Assembly: GCA_903925685.1 (NCBI GenBank)
Contig: CAIYGI010000104.1
Coordinates: forward strand, 1-32,181
Direction: 5' to 3'
From: an uncultured bacterium
GTDB taxonomy: Bacteria; Verrucomicrobiota; Kiritimatiellia; CAIKKV01; CAIYGI01
Length of the DNA stretch: 32,181 nt
Shown: positions 24,843 through 32,181 of the stretch, piece by piece
Position numbering within the stretch: the stretch's first letter is position 1
Layout of the letters: the number at the start of each line of letters is the position of its first letter
Made by a program: the position numbers and the translations under genes
Notes under the pieces: model-generated
Databases searched by the model: none
What the model saw: only the letters and a program-made list of their open reading frames with translations
What the model was told of the DNA's origin: nothing

Positions 24843-25788
24843 ATGGCAATGTGTGGGATCGGCGCGGCGCTGCTCGTGGTGGCCGCCGGGTGCATGGAGA
24901 CGCTGGAAAAGGCGCGGCAGAAGGATGCCGAGGTTCGGGCGGCACCGCTGACCTTGGTGGACAAGGGCCAGAGCCTGGCGCCGATCATCGTGTTCTCGAA
25001 TGCGCCGCCATTCACCCGCAAGGCGGCAGACGAGTTGGCCGCCTATATCGAGAAGGTCGGCGGCGTCAAGCCGCAGGTCATCGAAGGCTTGCCCGATCCC
25101 GTGCCGGCACGCGCCATCTGGGTCGGATTCCAGCCTAAGGTGAAGGAACTCTTCCCGAAAACGGATTTCGATTTCAAGAACCCGGAAGAGATCCTCATCG
25201 CCGCCAACGACAAGAACCTGGTCATTGTCGGCCGCGACCGGTGGGATCCCCAGCACATGTTTGTGAAATCATGGTGGCCCCCCCCCATCAGAAGATCGAG
25301 GGCTGGCAGCAGGAATACGGCACGGTCAACGCGGTGTACACGTTTCTCCAGGATTATCTGGATGTGCGCTGGCTCTGGCCGGGCGAGATCGGCGAGGACA
25401 TAATCAAGAAGGACACGATCGCCTACGGGCCAAGCCTGCCGGCGCCGCTCAAGAACAAGCCGGACGACAACGTGATCGTCCTGTTTTGCTCAAACTGGTT
25501 CGCGGAAATGGGCGACAAGGATCGCGGATCTCTCATTGGCACAACGTTGTCGCAGGAATTCGCCAACTGGGCGGCGATCGGCGCGAATTTGTGGTGGCGC
25601 CCCAACATGAGCGGTGCTGGCGGCTACGATTATGGTCTTCCCTACGTGCCTTTTGGGCGGGTCATGGCAAGCGTGCGCCATATCGTAAAAAACAATTGCA
25701 CAGGGCTATGCTCACTGCGAAACCAACGCAGTATATGCAGATAGCTAATAGTGTAGCCCAGAATTGGCTGGACCCGAACAAACTGTGA
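24843..25788 (+). pseudogene. DUF4838 gene, copy A: frameshift plus two deletions
   Basis: The 5' part encodes a lipoprotein-like signal (ALLVVAAGC) and an alpha/beta domain closely similar to copies B and C (SLAPIIVF-NAPPFTRKAADEL; FPKTDFDFKNPEEIL). At 25279-25286 eight Cs replace the seven needed, shifting the frame. The correct frame continues as KIEGWQQEYGTVNAVYTFLQ. At about 25428 roughly 200 residues are missing, including the CxCxxC motif: IIKKDTIAYG joins PSLPAPLKNKPDD. At about 25712, after NNCTGLC, another block is gone and the frame changes. The tail then returns as MLTAKPTQYMQIANSVAQNW and ends DPNKL at TGA 25786-25788. It is almost certainly inactive. Its position directly after the CBM9-barrel gene mirrors the other two partner/DUF4838 pairs. 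Confidence 0.85.
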
Positions 25789-25925
25789 TTAGAGCAAGTC
25801 GCCAATCAGCCAAGTGCCGCGATAAGCTCGCCGAACTTCAACGCTGACGTTGGTGCAGGAGAGTACAGATCGTTGGTAAGCTCCTAACTCCGGGGCCGAA
25901 CAGGGAAAAATTATTACAAGGAGTG
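25789..25925 (+). other. Intergenic stretch after DUF4838 copy A
   Basis: The first bases (ATTAGAGCAAGTC after the TGA) match those after copy C, so the ancestral duplication included a little 3' flank. No gene was recognised in the rest. Confidence 0.4.
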
Positions 25926-25954
25926 TTGCTTTTTCAGGAGGGGCGGAGTATTAT
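25926..25954 (+). promoter_or_regulatory. Sigma-70-like promoter candidate before the DUF1080-like gene
   Basis: TTGCTT (25926-25931) and TATTAT (25949-25954) are separated by exactly 17 bases, inside the most AT-rich patch of this part of the window. ATG 26001 lies 46 bases further on, with AAGGAGG just before it. This would start a transcript covering the DUF1080-like gene, DUF4838 copy B, the TPR gene and DUF4838 copy C. Confidence 0.45.
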
Positions 25955-26000
25955 TATTTTTTGTTCTTTTGATTTAGCATGTAACACGAAGGAGGCGAGC

Positions 26001-26726
26001 ATGAAACAGCGGAAGAGTGTTGTGACGTTGTGGACGGGACTGCTGGTGATGTCCGGGAGTCTGGCGCTGACGGGGTTTGGGGCGGAGGCATCCACGGCCG
26101 CGGGCCCGGGCGTCGCGGAGAAGGCCGGCTGGACGCTGGTTTTCAGCGATGATTTCAAACGGGCGGAATTGGGGAAAGACTGGGAGGTGGTGGACGGGAA
26201 CTGGAAGATGGAGGATGGCGGACTGCGGGGCAGCGGCGAGTTGATATCCGCCCATGGGTTCCCATCGGATTATCCGCCGGGCTTCCTGCGTATGGAATTC
26301 GAGGCCGTCTCGGCTGTGAAGCCGATCATCTTTTTCAAGAATAGGCCGACGCCGAAGGTCGGGCTCTGCGACTTGAGTTCGTTCATCCATGTCGACACAA
26401 ACAAAGGCGCGTTTAGCTCTGGATATTTCTTTCAGTTTGGCGGGTACTTGAACACCCAGAACAAGTTGCTGAAAAACGGGCAGCAACGGCAGTTCGATGC
26501 GGCGCCGAAAAAGCTGATTTCCCAGGACGCTCTGCACAAGGTGGTGCTGGAAAACGACCAGGGGCAGGTGCGCTGTTTTGTCGATGGCGAACTCGTGTTG
26601 CACGATACGGATAAGCAGCCGGTCGTGGGCGTGGGCTACGACAGGGTTGGTTTTTATTTTACGACCGCGTTCAAGGTGTCGAACGTCAAGGTGTACGTGA
26701 AACGGCTGCCGAACGATATGAAATAA
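26001..26726 (+). CDS. Secreted DUF1080/LamG-like domain protein
   Basis: I chose ATG 26001 because AAGGAGG lies 4-10 bases before it; the longer frame from 25923 crosses the promoter region. The 241-residue product has a signal peptide (KQRKSVV, core LWTGLLVMSGSLALTG). A single concanavalin-like sandwich follows: TLVFSDDFKRAELGKDWEVV, NWKMEDGGLRGSGE, HKVVLENDQGQVRCFVDGEL and GVGYDRVGFYFTTAFKVSNV. This resembles DUF1080 (3-keto-disaccharide hydrolase / LamG-like) domains, which bind or cleave sugars. The leader nearly repeats that of the CBM9-barrel protein, with a different mature domain. It sits 15 bases ahead of DUF4838 copy B and is probably co-transcribed with it. Confidence 0.8.
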   Translation: MKQRKSVVTLWTGLLVMSGSLALTGFGAEASTAAGPGVAEKAGWTLVFSDDFKRAELGKDWEVVDGNWKMEDGGLRGSGELISAHGFPSDYPPGFLRMEFEAVSAVKPIIFFKNRPTPKVGLCDLSSFIHVDTNKGAFSSGYFFQFGGYLNTQNKLLKNGQQRQFDAAPKKLISQDALHKVVLENDQGQVRCFVDGELVLHDTDKQPVVGVGYDRVGFYFTTAFKVSNVKVYVKRLPNDMK

Positions 26727-26741
26727 GAGAGAGGAAGACGC

Positions 26742-28733
26742 ATGAATCGCATGAAACTGTTTTCGATTTCGTTGCTGTCGGTTTCCGCGCTGGTTCTGGC
26801 TTCGGCGGTGTATGCCGTAGACACGGCTAGTTTGCCATCCTCGGCCAAACGCGGGGAACTGGTGTTAACGGAGAAAGGGGCGAGCCTGGCGCCGATCATC
26901 GTCTTCAAAGACGCGCCGAACTTCACCCGGAAGGCGGCGGATGACCTGGCCGCCTATATCGAGAAAGTCAGCGGCGTCAAGCCGAAGGTCATCGAAGGCC
27001 TGCCCGATCCCATGCCGGAGCGCGCGATCTGGGTCGGATTCCAGCCCAAGCTCAAGGAACTGTTCCCTAAGACTGACTTCGATTTCAAGAATCCCGAGGA
27101 AATTCTGATCGCCTGCGACGGCAAAAACCTGGCAATTGTCGGGCGGGATCGCTGGGATCCCCAGCACATGGTGGAAAAAGCATACTGGCCCCCCTTCCCG
27201 AAGATCAATGGCTGGCAGCAGGAATACGGCACGGTCAACGCGGTGTATACCTTTCTCCAGGATTACCTGGAGGTGCGCTGGCTCTGGCCGGGAGAGATTG
27301 GCGAGGACATAATCAAGAAGGAGAAGATCGCCTTCGCGCCCTTTGAATATCGCTATCGCCCCCGGATCCGTTCGCGATGGACAATATTGTGGGATACAGC
27401 TATCGGGGATCCCCGAGGCGGTATTTCCCTGGACTGGTCGCGCTTGCAGCGCATGCTGCTGGATTCGTCAAACCTCATGTACCTTGGTTTTCCCTCTGGG
27501 CACTGGAGCCCGGTTAGGAAAGGTGAAGATTTTCTCAAGACGCACCCGGAGTATTATGCCCTCCAGCCCGACGGCACGCGCGGCACCTGGCCGACGTATG
27601 GGGTCAAGCTGTGCAAGTCCAACCCGGCGCTTTGGGATGAGTGGCTGAGAGAAGTGGAGGAGCAGCTCAAAGAGGATCCGACGCGGACCATGTTCAACGG
27701 TGCGGTCAACGACAACACCCTGGGCGGATTTTGCGTCTGTTCCAATTGCATAGCCTGGGATGTGCCCGAGGCGGAACCGCGTCTGTTGCTGTGGAAAGGC
27801 TTTTCCCAGGAGCACGTGGCGCTGTCCGACCGGCAGACGCGGTTCGCCAACCAGTTGGCGCGCAAGCTGCGGGCGCGCTACCCGGACAAGGAATATTACG
27901 TGCTAATGGACGGCTACGGTACGAGCCTGCCGGGGCCGCTCAAGAACAAGCCGGACGACAACGTGATCGTCATGCATGCCTCCACTTGGTTTGCGGAAAT
28001 GAACGATAAGGACTCAAAATCACCGCTGGGCACAACCTATTCGCGGGAATTCGCCGACTGGGCGGCGGCCGGCGCGAAGAATCTGTGGTGGCGCCCCAAT
28101 ATGAACGGCAATGGCGGCAAGGATTTTGGTCTTCCCGACGTGCCGTTGGGACGGTTCATGCAAAGCTTGCGCCATGCCGTCAAGAACAATTGTACCGGGA
28201 TCTGCCTCTCCGTCTTCGATCATTCCTGGCCGACGCAGGGACCGCTTTACTACCTGATGGCCCAGTTGGCCTGGAACCCCGATCAGGACGGATACAAGAT
28301 CCTCGACGACTATTATCGGCGCGGCTACGGGCCGGCGGCCGGGCAGGTGAAGGCGTACTGGACCCTGATGGAGAAAACACGCAACCGGAAGGTCGATGGC
28401 AATCTGGCGTATTGGAAGGCCTGGGATGACGCGGTGCTCAAACGCGCGGCCGGGCTGCTGGACGAGGCGGACGCCGTGCTGGTCAAGGAGCCGGAGATCT
28501 ACCGGAAGAGGATGGAGAATGTGCGTTTCGGCCTCGATTTTACGCGTCTGATGGTCGAGACGATGGAGTTGAAAGAGCAGTATGCGGCAAGCCAGAAACT
28601 GGACGGCAAGATCGCCGGCAGATTGCGTGAGAACATGAAGAAATTGACGGGTATGCTCACGGCGAAACCATCGCAGTATATGGGGCTATCTGCGAGTGTA
28701 GCCCGGGGATGGCTGGATCCGGATAAGCTGTGA
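26742..28733 (+). CDS. Secreted DUF4838 protein, copy B
   Basis: The 663-residue protein has a signal peptide ending SALVLASAVYAVD. There is no lipobox cysteine, so it should be released by signal peptidase I. Residues about 40-190 are the alpha/beta domain (KAADDLAAYIEKVSGVKP; GTVNAVYTFLQDYLEVRWLW). The DUF4838 barrel follows, with HPEYYALQPDGTRG and the CxCxxC motif at 331-336 (CVCSNC). A helical C-terminal region ends GWLDPDKL. Length and sequence are nearly those of copy C (also 663 residues). An 80-base run (28284-28363) is identical to 31302-31381 even at synonymous sites, pointing to recent duplication or gene conversion. GAGAGGAAG ahead of the ATG supports the start. Likely a glycan-active enzyme; its exact activity is unknown. 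Confidence 0.85.
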   Translation: MNRMKLFSISLLSVSALVLASAVYAVDTASLPSSAKRGELVLTEKGASLAPIIVFKDAPNFTRKAADDLAAYIEKVSGVKPKVIEGLPDPMPERAIWVGFQPKLKELFPKTDFDFKNPEEILIACDGKNLAIVGRDRWDPQHMVEKAYWPPFPKINGWQQEYGTVNAVYTFLQDYLEVRWLWPGEIGEDIIKKEKIAFAPFEYRYRPRIRSRWTILWDTAIGDPRGGISLDWSRLQRMLLDSSNLMYLGFPSGHWSPVRKGEDFLKTHPEYYALQPDGTRGTWPTYGVKLCKSNPALWDEWLREVEEQLKEDPTRTMFNGAVNDNTLGGFCVCSNCIAWDVPEAEPRLLLWKGFSQEHVALSDRQTRFANQLARKLRARYPDKEYYVLMDGYGTSLPGPLKNKPDDNVIVMHASTWFAEMNDKDSKSPLGTTYSREFADWAAAGAKNLWWRPNMNGNGGKDFGLPDVPLGRFMQSLRHAVKNNCTGICLSVFDHSWPTQGPLYYLMAQLAWNPDQDGYKILDDYYRRGYGPAAGQVKAYWTLMEKTRNRKVDGNLAYWKAWDDAVLKRAAGLLDEADAVLVKEPEIYRKRMENVRFGLDFTRLMVETMELKEQYAASQKLDGKIAGRLRENMKKLTGMLTAKPSQYMGLSASVARGWLDPDKL

Positions 28734-28776
28734 TTAGAGTGAGTATTCGAACTGAAGCTGAAAGATGGAGGTTATC

Positions 28777-29763
28777 ATGCCTACTCAACAGAACATGGGT
28801 ATTATGAAGCGGTTTTCTATTGGGTCGCTATTGAAGAGAAGCGTTCTGACGGTCATGCTGTTTTGGGCGCCGCTGGCCTTCTCCGCGGATTTCAAGTACT
28901 TCCACCAGAAGTACCAGGAGAGCGTGGCGGATGGGCTCATGCAGGATAAGAACTATCCGGCGGCGCGCGAGGCCTTCGAAAAGCTGGCCGCCACAGCCAA
29001 AGACGCCATCGAAAAGGCCATGTGGCAGGCGCGTGCCGCCGAGGCTGTCGGGCTTCAGAATGGCAAATTCGATGAGGGGCTGGCGCTGGCGAAAGCCATC
29101 GACGACAAGCCGTACTCCGTGCAGATCCAAATTCAGCTCATGTTTGCGAAAGGCGACTACACGGGCATTGTCAATAGGTTTGGCCAGGAGAGCATTGCCG
29201 CCTGGCCGCCGCGCCGAATCGTGCAGCGGGTCGGGTGGTTCAAGGACGAGGATGCCCGCGGCATGGCGTTGTACCACCGCGGCCTTGCGTACTATCGCAC
29301 GGGCACCGGCGCGGCCGCCGAGAAAGACCTTGAGCAGGCGGCGGAGCTCGCCGTCAACAATGACCAAAAAGTGAGCGTCTATCGCAACTTGGCCGAGATG
29401 GAGGCGCAGCTTCTCAAGAACAAAGCGAAAGCATTCGATGCCAACATGAAACTCACGTATCTTCAAGGAGGGGAGCCGGTCCTGATGGGCTTCCTCCGCG
29501 CCGCAGACTACCTGCGGGAACAGAAAAGGTACGACGAGGCGCTGGAACTTCTGCGCAGGATGCCTGTGTCTGCTGAGCTACAGGATGGCGACAGCTGGAC
29601 GCAATGTAAACTTTACGCCATGGGGCAGGCGCTCGCCGAGGCCGGCAAGACGGAAGAGGCCATCGCCATCTACAACAAACTGGTCGCATCAGAACAATGC
29701 AGCGCTTACTACAAAACAACCGCGAAAAAGGCGCTGGAAAAGCTCCGAAAGGGAAACACATGA
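28777..29763 (+). CDS. Exported TPR-repeat protein
   Basis: ATG 28777 has GGAGG 5 bases upstream, so it is preferred to ATG 28765, which lies in that SD. The 328-residue product has a signal peptide (KRSVLTVMLFWAPLAFSADF). Helix-turn-helix TPR-like units follow: KNYPAAREAFEKLAATAKDA, GMALYHRGLAYYRTGTGAAA, EQKRYDEALELLRRMP and EAGKTEEAIAIYNKLVASEQ. TPR proteins serve as scaffolds for complexes, here outside the cytoplasm. Its stop overlaps the start of DUF4838 copy C (ATGA, 29760-29763). This coupling suggests that the two products are made together and may interact. No enzymatic motif was seen. Confidence 0.85.
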   Translation: MPTQQNMGIMKRFSIGSLLKRSVLTVMLFWAPLAFSADFKYFHQKYQESVADGLMQDKNYPAAREAFEKLAATAKDAIEKAMWQARAAEAVGLQNGKFDEGLALAKAIDDKPYSVQIQIQLMFAKGDYTGIVNRFGQESIAAWPPRRIVQRVGWFKDEDARGMALYHRGLAYYRTGTGAAAEKDLEQAAELAVNNDQKVSVYRNLAEMEAQLLKNKAKAFDANMKLTYLQGGEPVLMGFLRAADYLREQKRYDEALELLRRMPVSAELQDGDSWTQCKLYAMGQALAEAGKTEEAIAIYNKLVASEQCSAYYKTTAKKALEKLRKGNT

Positions 29764-31751
29764 ATCGCATGAAACAGGTTTCAATTCGGTTGCTGTCGGT
29801 TTCCGCGCTGGTTCTGGTTTTGGCGGTGTACGCCGGATGCACGGCCGATTTACCATCGTCGGCACAACGCGGGGAACTGGTGTTGACGGACAAGGGTGCG
29901 AGCCTGGCGCCGATAATCGTGTTCAAGGACGCGCCGCCATTCACCCGGAAGGCGGCGGATGAACTGGCCGTGTATATCGAGAAGGTCAGCGGCGTCAAGC
30001 CGCAGGTCATTGAAGGCCTGCCCGATCCCGTGCCGGAGCGCGCGATCTGGGTCGGATTCCAGCCGAAGCTCAAGGAACTGTTCCCTAAGACTGACTTCAA
30101 TTTCAAGAATCCCGAGGAAATTCTGATCGCATGCGACGGACGGAACATGGTCATTGCCGGGCGCGACCGGTGGGATCCCCAGCACATGGTGGAAAAATCA
30201 TACTGGCCCCCATTTAAGAAGATCGAGGGCTGGCAACAGGAATTCGGCACGGTCAACGCGGTGTATACCTTTCTCCAGGATTACCTGGAGGTGCGCTGGC
30301 TCTGGCCGGGCGAGATCGGCGAAGACATTATCCGGAAGGAGAAGATCGCCTTCGCGCCCTTTGAATATCGCTATCACCCCCGGATCCGTGCGCGATGGAC
30401 AATATTGTGGGATACAGCTATCGGGGATGTCCGTGGTGGTGTTTCACTGGACTGGTCGCGCTGGCAGCGCATGCTGCTGGACTCGTCAGACTTGATGTAC
30501 AGGGGTTTCCCCTCTGGGCACTGGAGTCCGGTTAGGAAAGGTGAAGATTTCCTCAAGACGCACCCGGAGTATTATGCCCTCCAGCCCGATGGCACGCGCG
30601 GCACTTGGCCGCCGTATGGTGTAAAGCTGTGCAAATCCAACCCGGCGCTTTGGGATGAGTGGCTGAAAGAAGTTGAGGAGCAACTCAAAGATGATCCGAC
30701 TCGGACCATGTTCGACGGTGCGGTCACCGACAACAGCCGGAGCGGATATTGTGTCTGCGATAACTGCCTTGCCTGGGATGTGCCCGAGGCGGAATCGCGG
30801 CGTCTGTACTGGAACGGGCTTACCATGGAGTATGTCGCGATGAGCGACCGGCAGACGCGCTTCGCCAACCAGTTGGCGCGCAAACTGCGGGCACGCTACC
30901 CGGACAAGGATTATTACGTGTTAATGGACGGCTACGGTCCGAGTCTGACGGCGCCGCTCAAAAACAGGCCGGACGACAACGTGATCGTCATGCATGCCTC
31001 CAGTTGGTTCGCGGAAATGAACGATAAGGATCAAAATTCAAAGGTGGGCACAACCTATTCGCGGGAATTCGCCGACTGGGCGGCGGCCGGCGCGAAGAAT
31101 ATGTGGTGGCGCCCCAATATGAACAGCGCCGGCGGCAAGGATTGGGGTCTTCCCGACGTGCCTTTGGGACGGTTCATGCAATGCTTGCGCCATGTCGTAA
31201 AGAACAATTGCACCGGAATATGCCTCTCCGTCTTCGATCATTCCTGGCCGACGCAGGGTCCGCTTTATTACCTGATGGCCCAGTTGGCCTGGAACCCCGA
31301 CCAGGACGGATACAAGATCCTCGACGACTATTATCGGCGCGGCTACGGGCCGGCGGCCGGGCAGGTGAAGGCGTACTGGACGCTGATGGAGGAAACGCGC
31401 AACCGGACGGTCGATGGCAAGCTGGCTTATTGGAAGGCATGGGATGAAGCGGTGCTCAAGCGCGCGGCCGGCCTGCTGGACGAGGCGGACGCCGTGCTGG
31501 CCAGGGAGCCGGAGATTTACCGGAAGCGGATGGCGCATGTGCGTTTCGGCCTCGATTTCACGCGTCTGATGGTCGAGACGATGGAGTTGAAAAAGCAGTA
31601 TGAGGTGAGCAAGAAGCAGGACCCAAAGATCGCCGACAGATTGCGTGATCACATGAAGAAATTGACGAGTATGCTCACGGCGAAACCCTCGCAGTATATG
31701 CAGATAGCTAATTCTATAGCCCAGAATTGGCTGGATCCGAATAAGTTGTGA
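29760..31751 (+). CDS. DUF4838 lipoprotein, copy C
   Basis: The start is ATG 29760, matching copy B's MNRMK opening, with AAAGGGAA just upstream in the end of the TPR gene; the longer frame from 29697 is only overlap. The 663-residue protein has the same domains as copy B, with CVCDNC at 331-336 and the tail NWLDPNKL. The leader differs in one key way: it reads LVLAVYAGC, a good lipobox, so this copy should be lipid-anchored while copy B is released. Long stretches are identical to copy B at DNA level. It is co-translated with the TPR gene. Its probable role is extracytoplasmic glycan processing; the activity is not established for DUF4838. Confidence 0.85.
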   Translation: MNRMKQVSIRLLSVSALVLVLAVYAGCTADLPSSAQRGELVLTDKGASLAPIIVFKDAPPFTRKAADELAVYIEKVSGVKPQVIEGLPDPVPERAIWVGFQPKLKELFPKTDFNFKNPEEILIACDGRNMVIAGRDRWDPQHMVEKSYWPPFKKIEGWQQEFGTVNAVYTFLQDYLEVRWLWPGEIGEDIIRKEKIAFAPFEYRYHPRIRARWTILWDTAIGDVRGGVSLDWSRWQRMLLDSSDLMYRGFPSGHWSPVRKGEDFLKTHPEYYALQPDGTRGTWPPYGVKLCKSNPALWDEWLKEVEEQLKDDPTRTMFDGAVTDNSRSGYCVCDNCLAWDVPEAESRRLYWNGLTMEYVAMSDRQTRFANQLARKLRARYPDKDYYVLMDGYGPSLTAPLKNRPDDNVIVMHASSWFAEMNDKDQNSKVGTTYSREFADWAAAGAKNMWWRPNMNSAGGKDWGLPDVPLGRFMQCLRHVVKNNCTGICLSVFDHSWPTQGPLYYLMAQLAWNPDQDGYKILDDYYRRGYGPAAGQVKAYWTLMEETRNRTVDGKLAYWKAWDEAVLKRAAGLLDEADAVLAREPEIYRKRMAHVRFGLDFTRLMVETMELKKQYEVSKKQDPKIADRLRDHMKKLTSMLTAKPSQYMQIANSIAQNWLDPNKL

Positions 31752-31810
31752 TTAGAGCAAGTCTGCAAGCAGCCAGTCATGCCATCTTTAGTTCGCCTTT
31801 GCACTATCGT
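31752..31810 (+). other. Intergenic 3' flank of DUF4838 copy C
   Basis: ATTAGAGCAAGTC matches the flank after copy A. No terminator with a T-tract and no gene were seen before the palindrome that follows. Confidence 0.35.
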
Positions 31811-31866
31811 GGTGGTCCGGGCGCTCCGCGCCCGGCCTGCTCGCGCGACGCGGCGCGCGAGCCACC
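31811..31866 (+). repeat. Compound palindromic repeat, second element
   Basis: The outer arms GGTG (31811-31814) and CACC (31863-31866) enclose two perfect hairpins. The first is CCGGGCGC/GCGCCCGG (31817-31824, 31828-31835, loop TCC). The second is GCTCGCGCG/CGCGCGAGC (31839-31847, 31854-31862, loop ACGCGG). The design matches the element at 10922-10970: a GTGG/CCAC-type outer stem, a first hairpin with a TCC loop and a second hairpin, all on different arm sequences. It fits a REP/MITE-like family held by structure rather than sequence. Confidence 0.65.
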
Positions 31867-32022
31867 TGATGGAATCAGGCAATTGCACTCTGCAACCAGT
31901 ATAAGGCAAAGTGGCGTATGAATCCCCGGGCCGCGCCGTTCGCGGAAGATGTCGGACCAGACTGGCCGTAACTTCTGGGCGCTACGCCCGACGCCGATTG
32001 CGTCTAAACAAAGGAAGAGAAT
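31867..32022 (+). other. Intergenic stretch with a small palindrome
   Basis: It holds a GGGCG-CTA-CGCCC hairpin around 31978-31990, reminiscent of the small hairpins in the repeat just upstream. AAAGGAAG precedes the ATG at 32023. No other gene was supported. Confidence 0.25.
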
Positions 32023-32154
32023 ATGTTCATCGACGGTAATGCTAACCCAAGTTTCGCGGGTACTCAACGGTTTCGGGCAAAATCGGTTCGATTTCAGTCG
32101 CAAGTCCCTGATATATCGTGTGGGTTTCGGTTTGTAGTGCCCATAAATGCCTGA
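32023..32154 (+). pseudogene. 43-codon ORF, possible FGE-sulfatase C-terminal remnant
   Basis: A good SD (AAAGGAAG) precedes ATG 32023. The product ends VRFQSQVPDISCGFRFVVP, loosely like the C-terminus of formylglycine-generating-enzyme-type domains (a basic/aromatic stretch, then GFR and a hydrophobic strand). At 43 residues it cannot be a working enzyme. The start region and tail may be the ends of a gene whose middle was lost, as seen at other sites in this window. Chance resemblance is quite possible. Confidence 0.25.
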
Positions 32155-32181
32155 GTTCCATTGACGCGCGTGGGGCCGCAG

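Noticed and set aside
25700-31770. Repeated 3' blocks as a CRISPR or attachment-site array
   Set aside because: The repeats are the C-terminal coding ends of duplicated DUF4838 genes, kilobases apart, with no regular spacers or integrase.
1-32181. tRNA or rRNA genes
   Set aside because: No cloverleaf with a conserved T-arm and no rRNA-like conserved segments were seen on either strand by eye. A covariance-model search would settle this.

Overview
The window is a GC-rich stretch of bacterial chromosome in which every supported gene lies on the + strand. It looks like a glycan-degradation locus from an uncultured member of the PVC group (Lentisphaerota, Kiritimatiellota or Verrucomicrobiota). 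That placement is an inference. It rests on multiple DUF4838 proteins, a URO-D-like methyltransferase among sugar genes, CBM9-like and DUF1080-like secreted proteins, and a double-hairpin repeat whose complement would read as the peptide GILPVIHGRDAHAT, a motif I associate with intergenic repeats of this group. No rRNA, tRNA, CRISPR array, transposase or transcription regulator was seen.

Layout. 1-3149: two tandem paralogues of a beta-propeller glycosidase-like protein, the first lacking its 5' half. 3216-5906: a secreted 896-residue DUF4838 protein with a C-terminal CBM9-like domain. 6147-7877: an MFS sugar transporter. 8005-9335: a small ORF coupled to a URO-D-family gene. 9415-9621: a remnant of a DUF4838 3' end. 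9739-13612: a Gfo/Idh/MocA dehydrogenase, a cytoplasmic beta-propeller and a decayed second Gfo/Idh/MocA gene. 13638-16681: a tandem alpha/beta-hydrolase overlapping a metal-dependent amidohydrolase. 16864-22815: a GH4 NAD-dependent glycosidase, a sialidase-like Asp-box protein and a GH95-like enzyme. 22825-31751: three consecutive pairs, each with a different secreted partner gene (CBM9-TIM barrel, DUF1080-like, TPR) directly ahead of a DUF4838 gene. The first DUF4838 copy of the three is a pseudogene. 31752-32181: a compound palindrome and a tiny remnant-like ORF.

How it may work together (inference). Secreted or lipid-anchored DUF4838, CBM9 and DUF1080-like proteins would bind and process a glycan outside the cytoplasm, and the MFS carrier would import the product. 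The leaderless GH95-like, GH4, sialidase-like, esterase, Gfo/Idh/MocA, URO-D-like and amidohydrolase proteins would process it inside. The substrate cannot be read from the sequence. GH95 and GH4 suggest fucose/galactose-type or uronic sugars.

The most striking structural theme is gene duplication followed by loss of gene interiors. At least four loci (1-1118, 9415-9621, 13182-13612, 24843-25788) are paralogue fragments that keep recognisable gene ends but have lost other segments. They sit beside intact, very similar copies.
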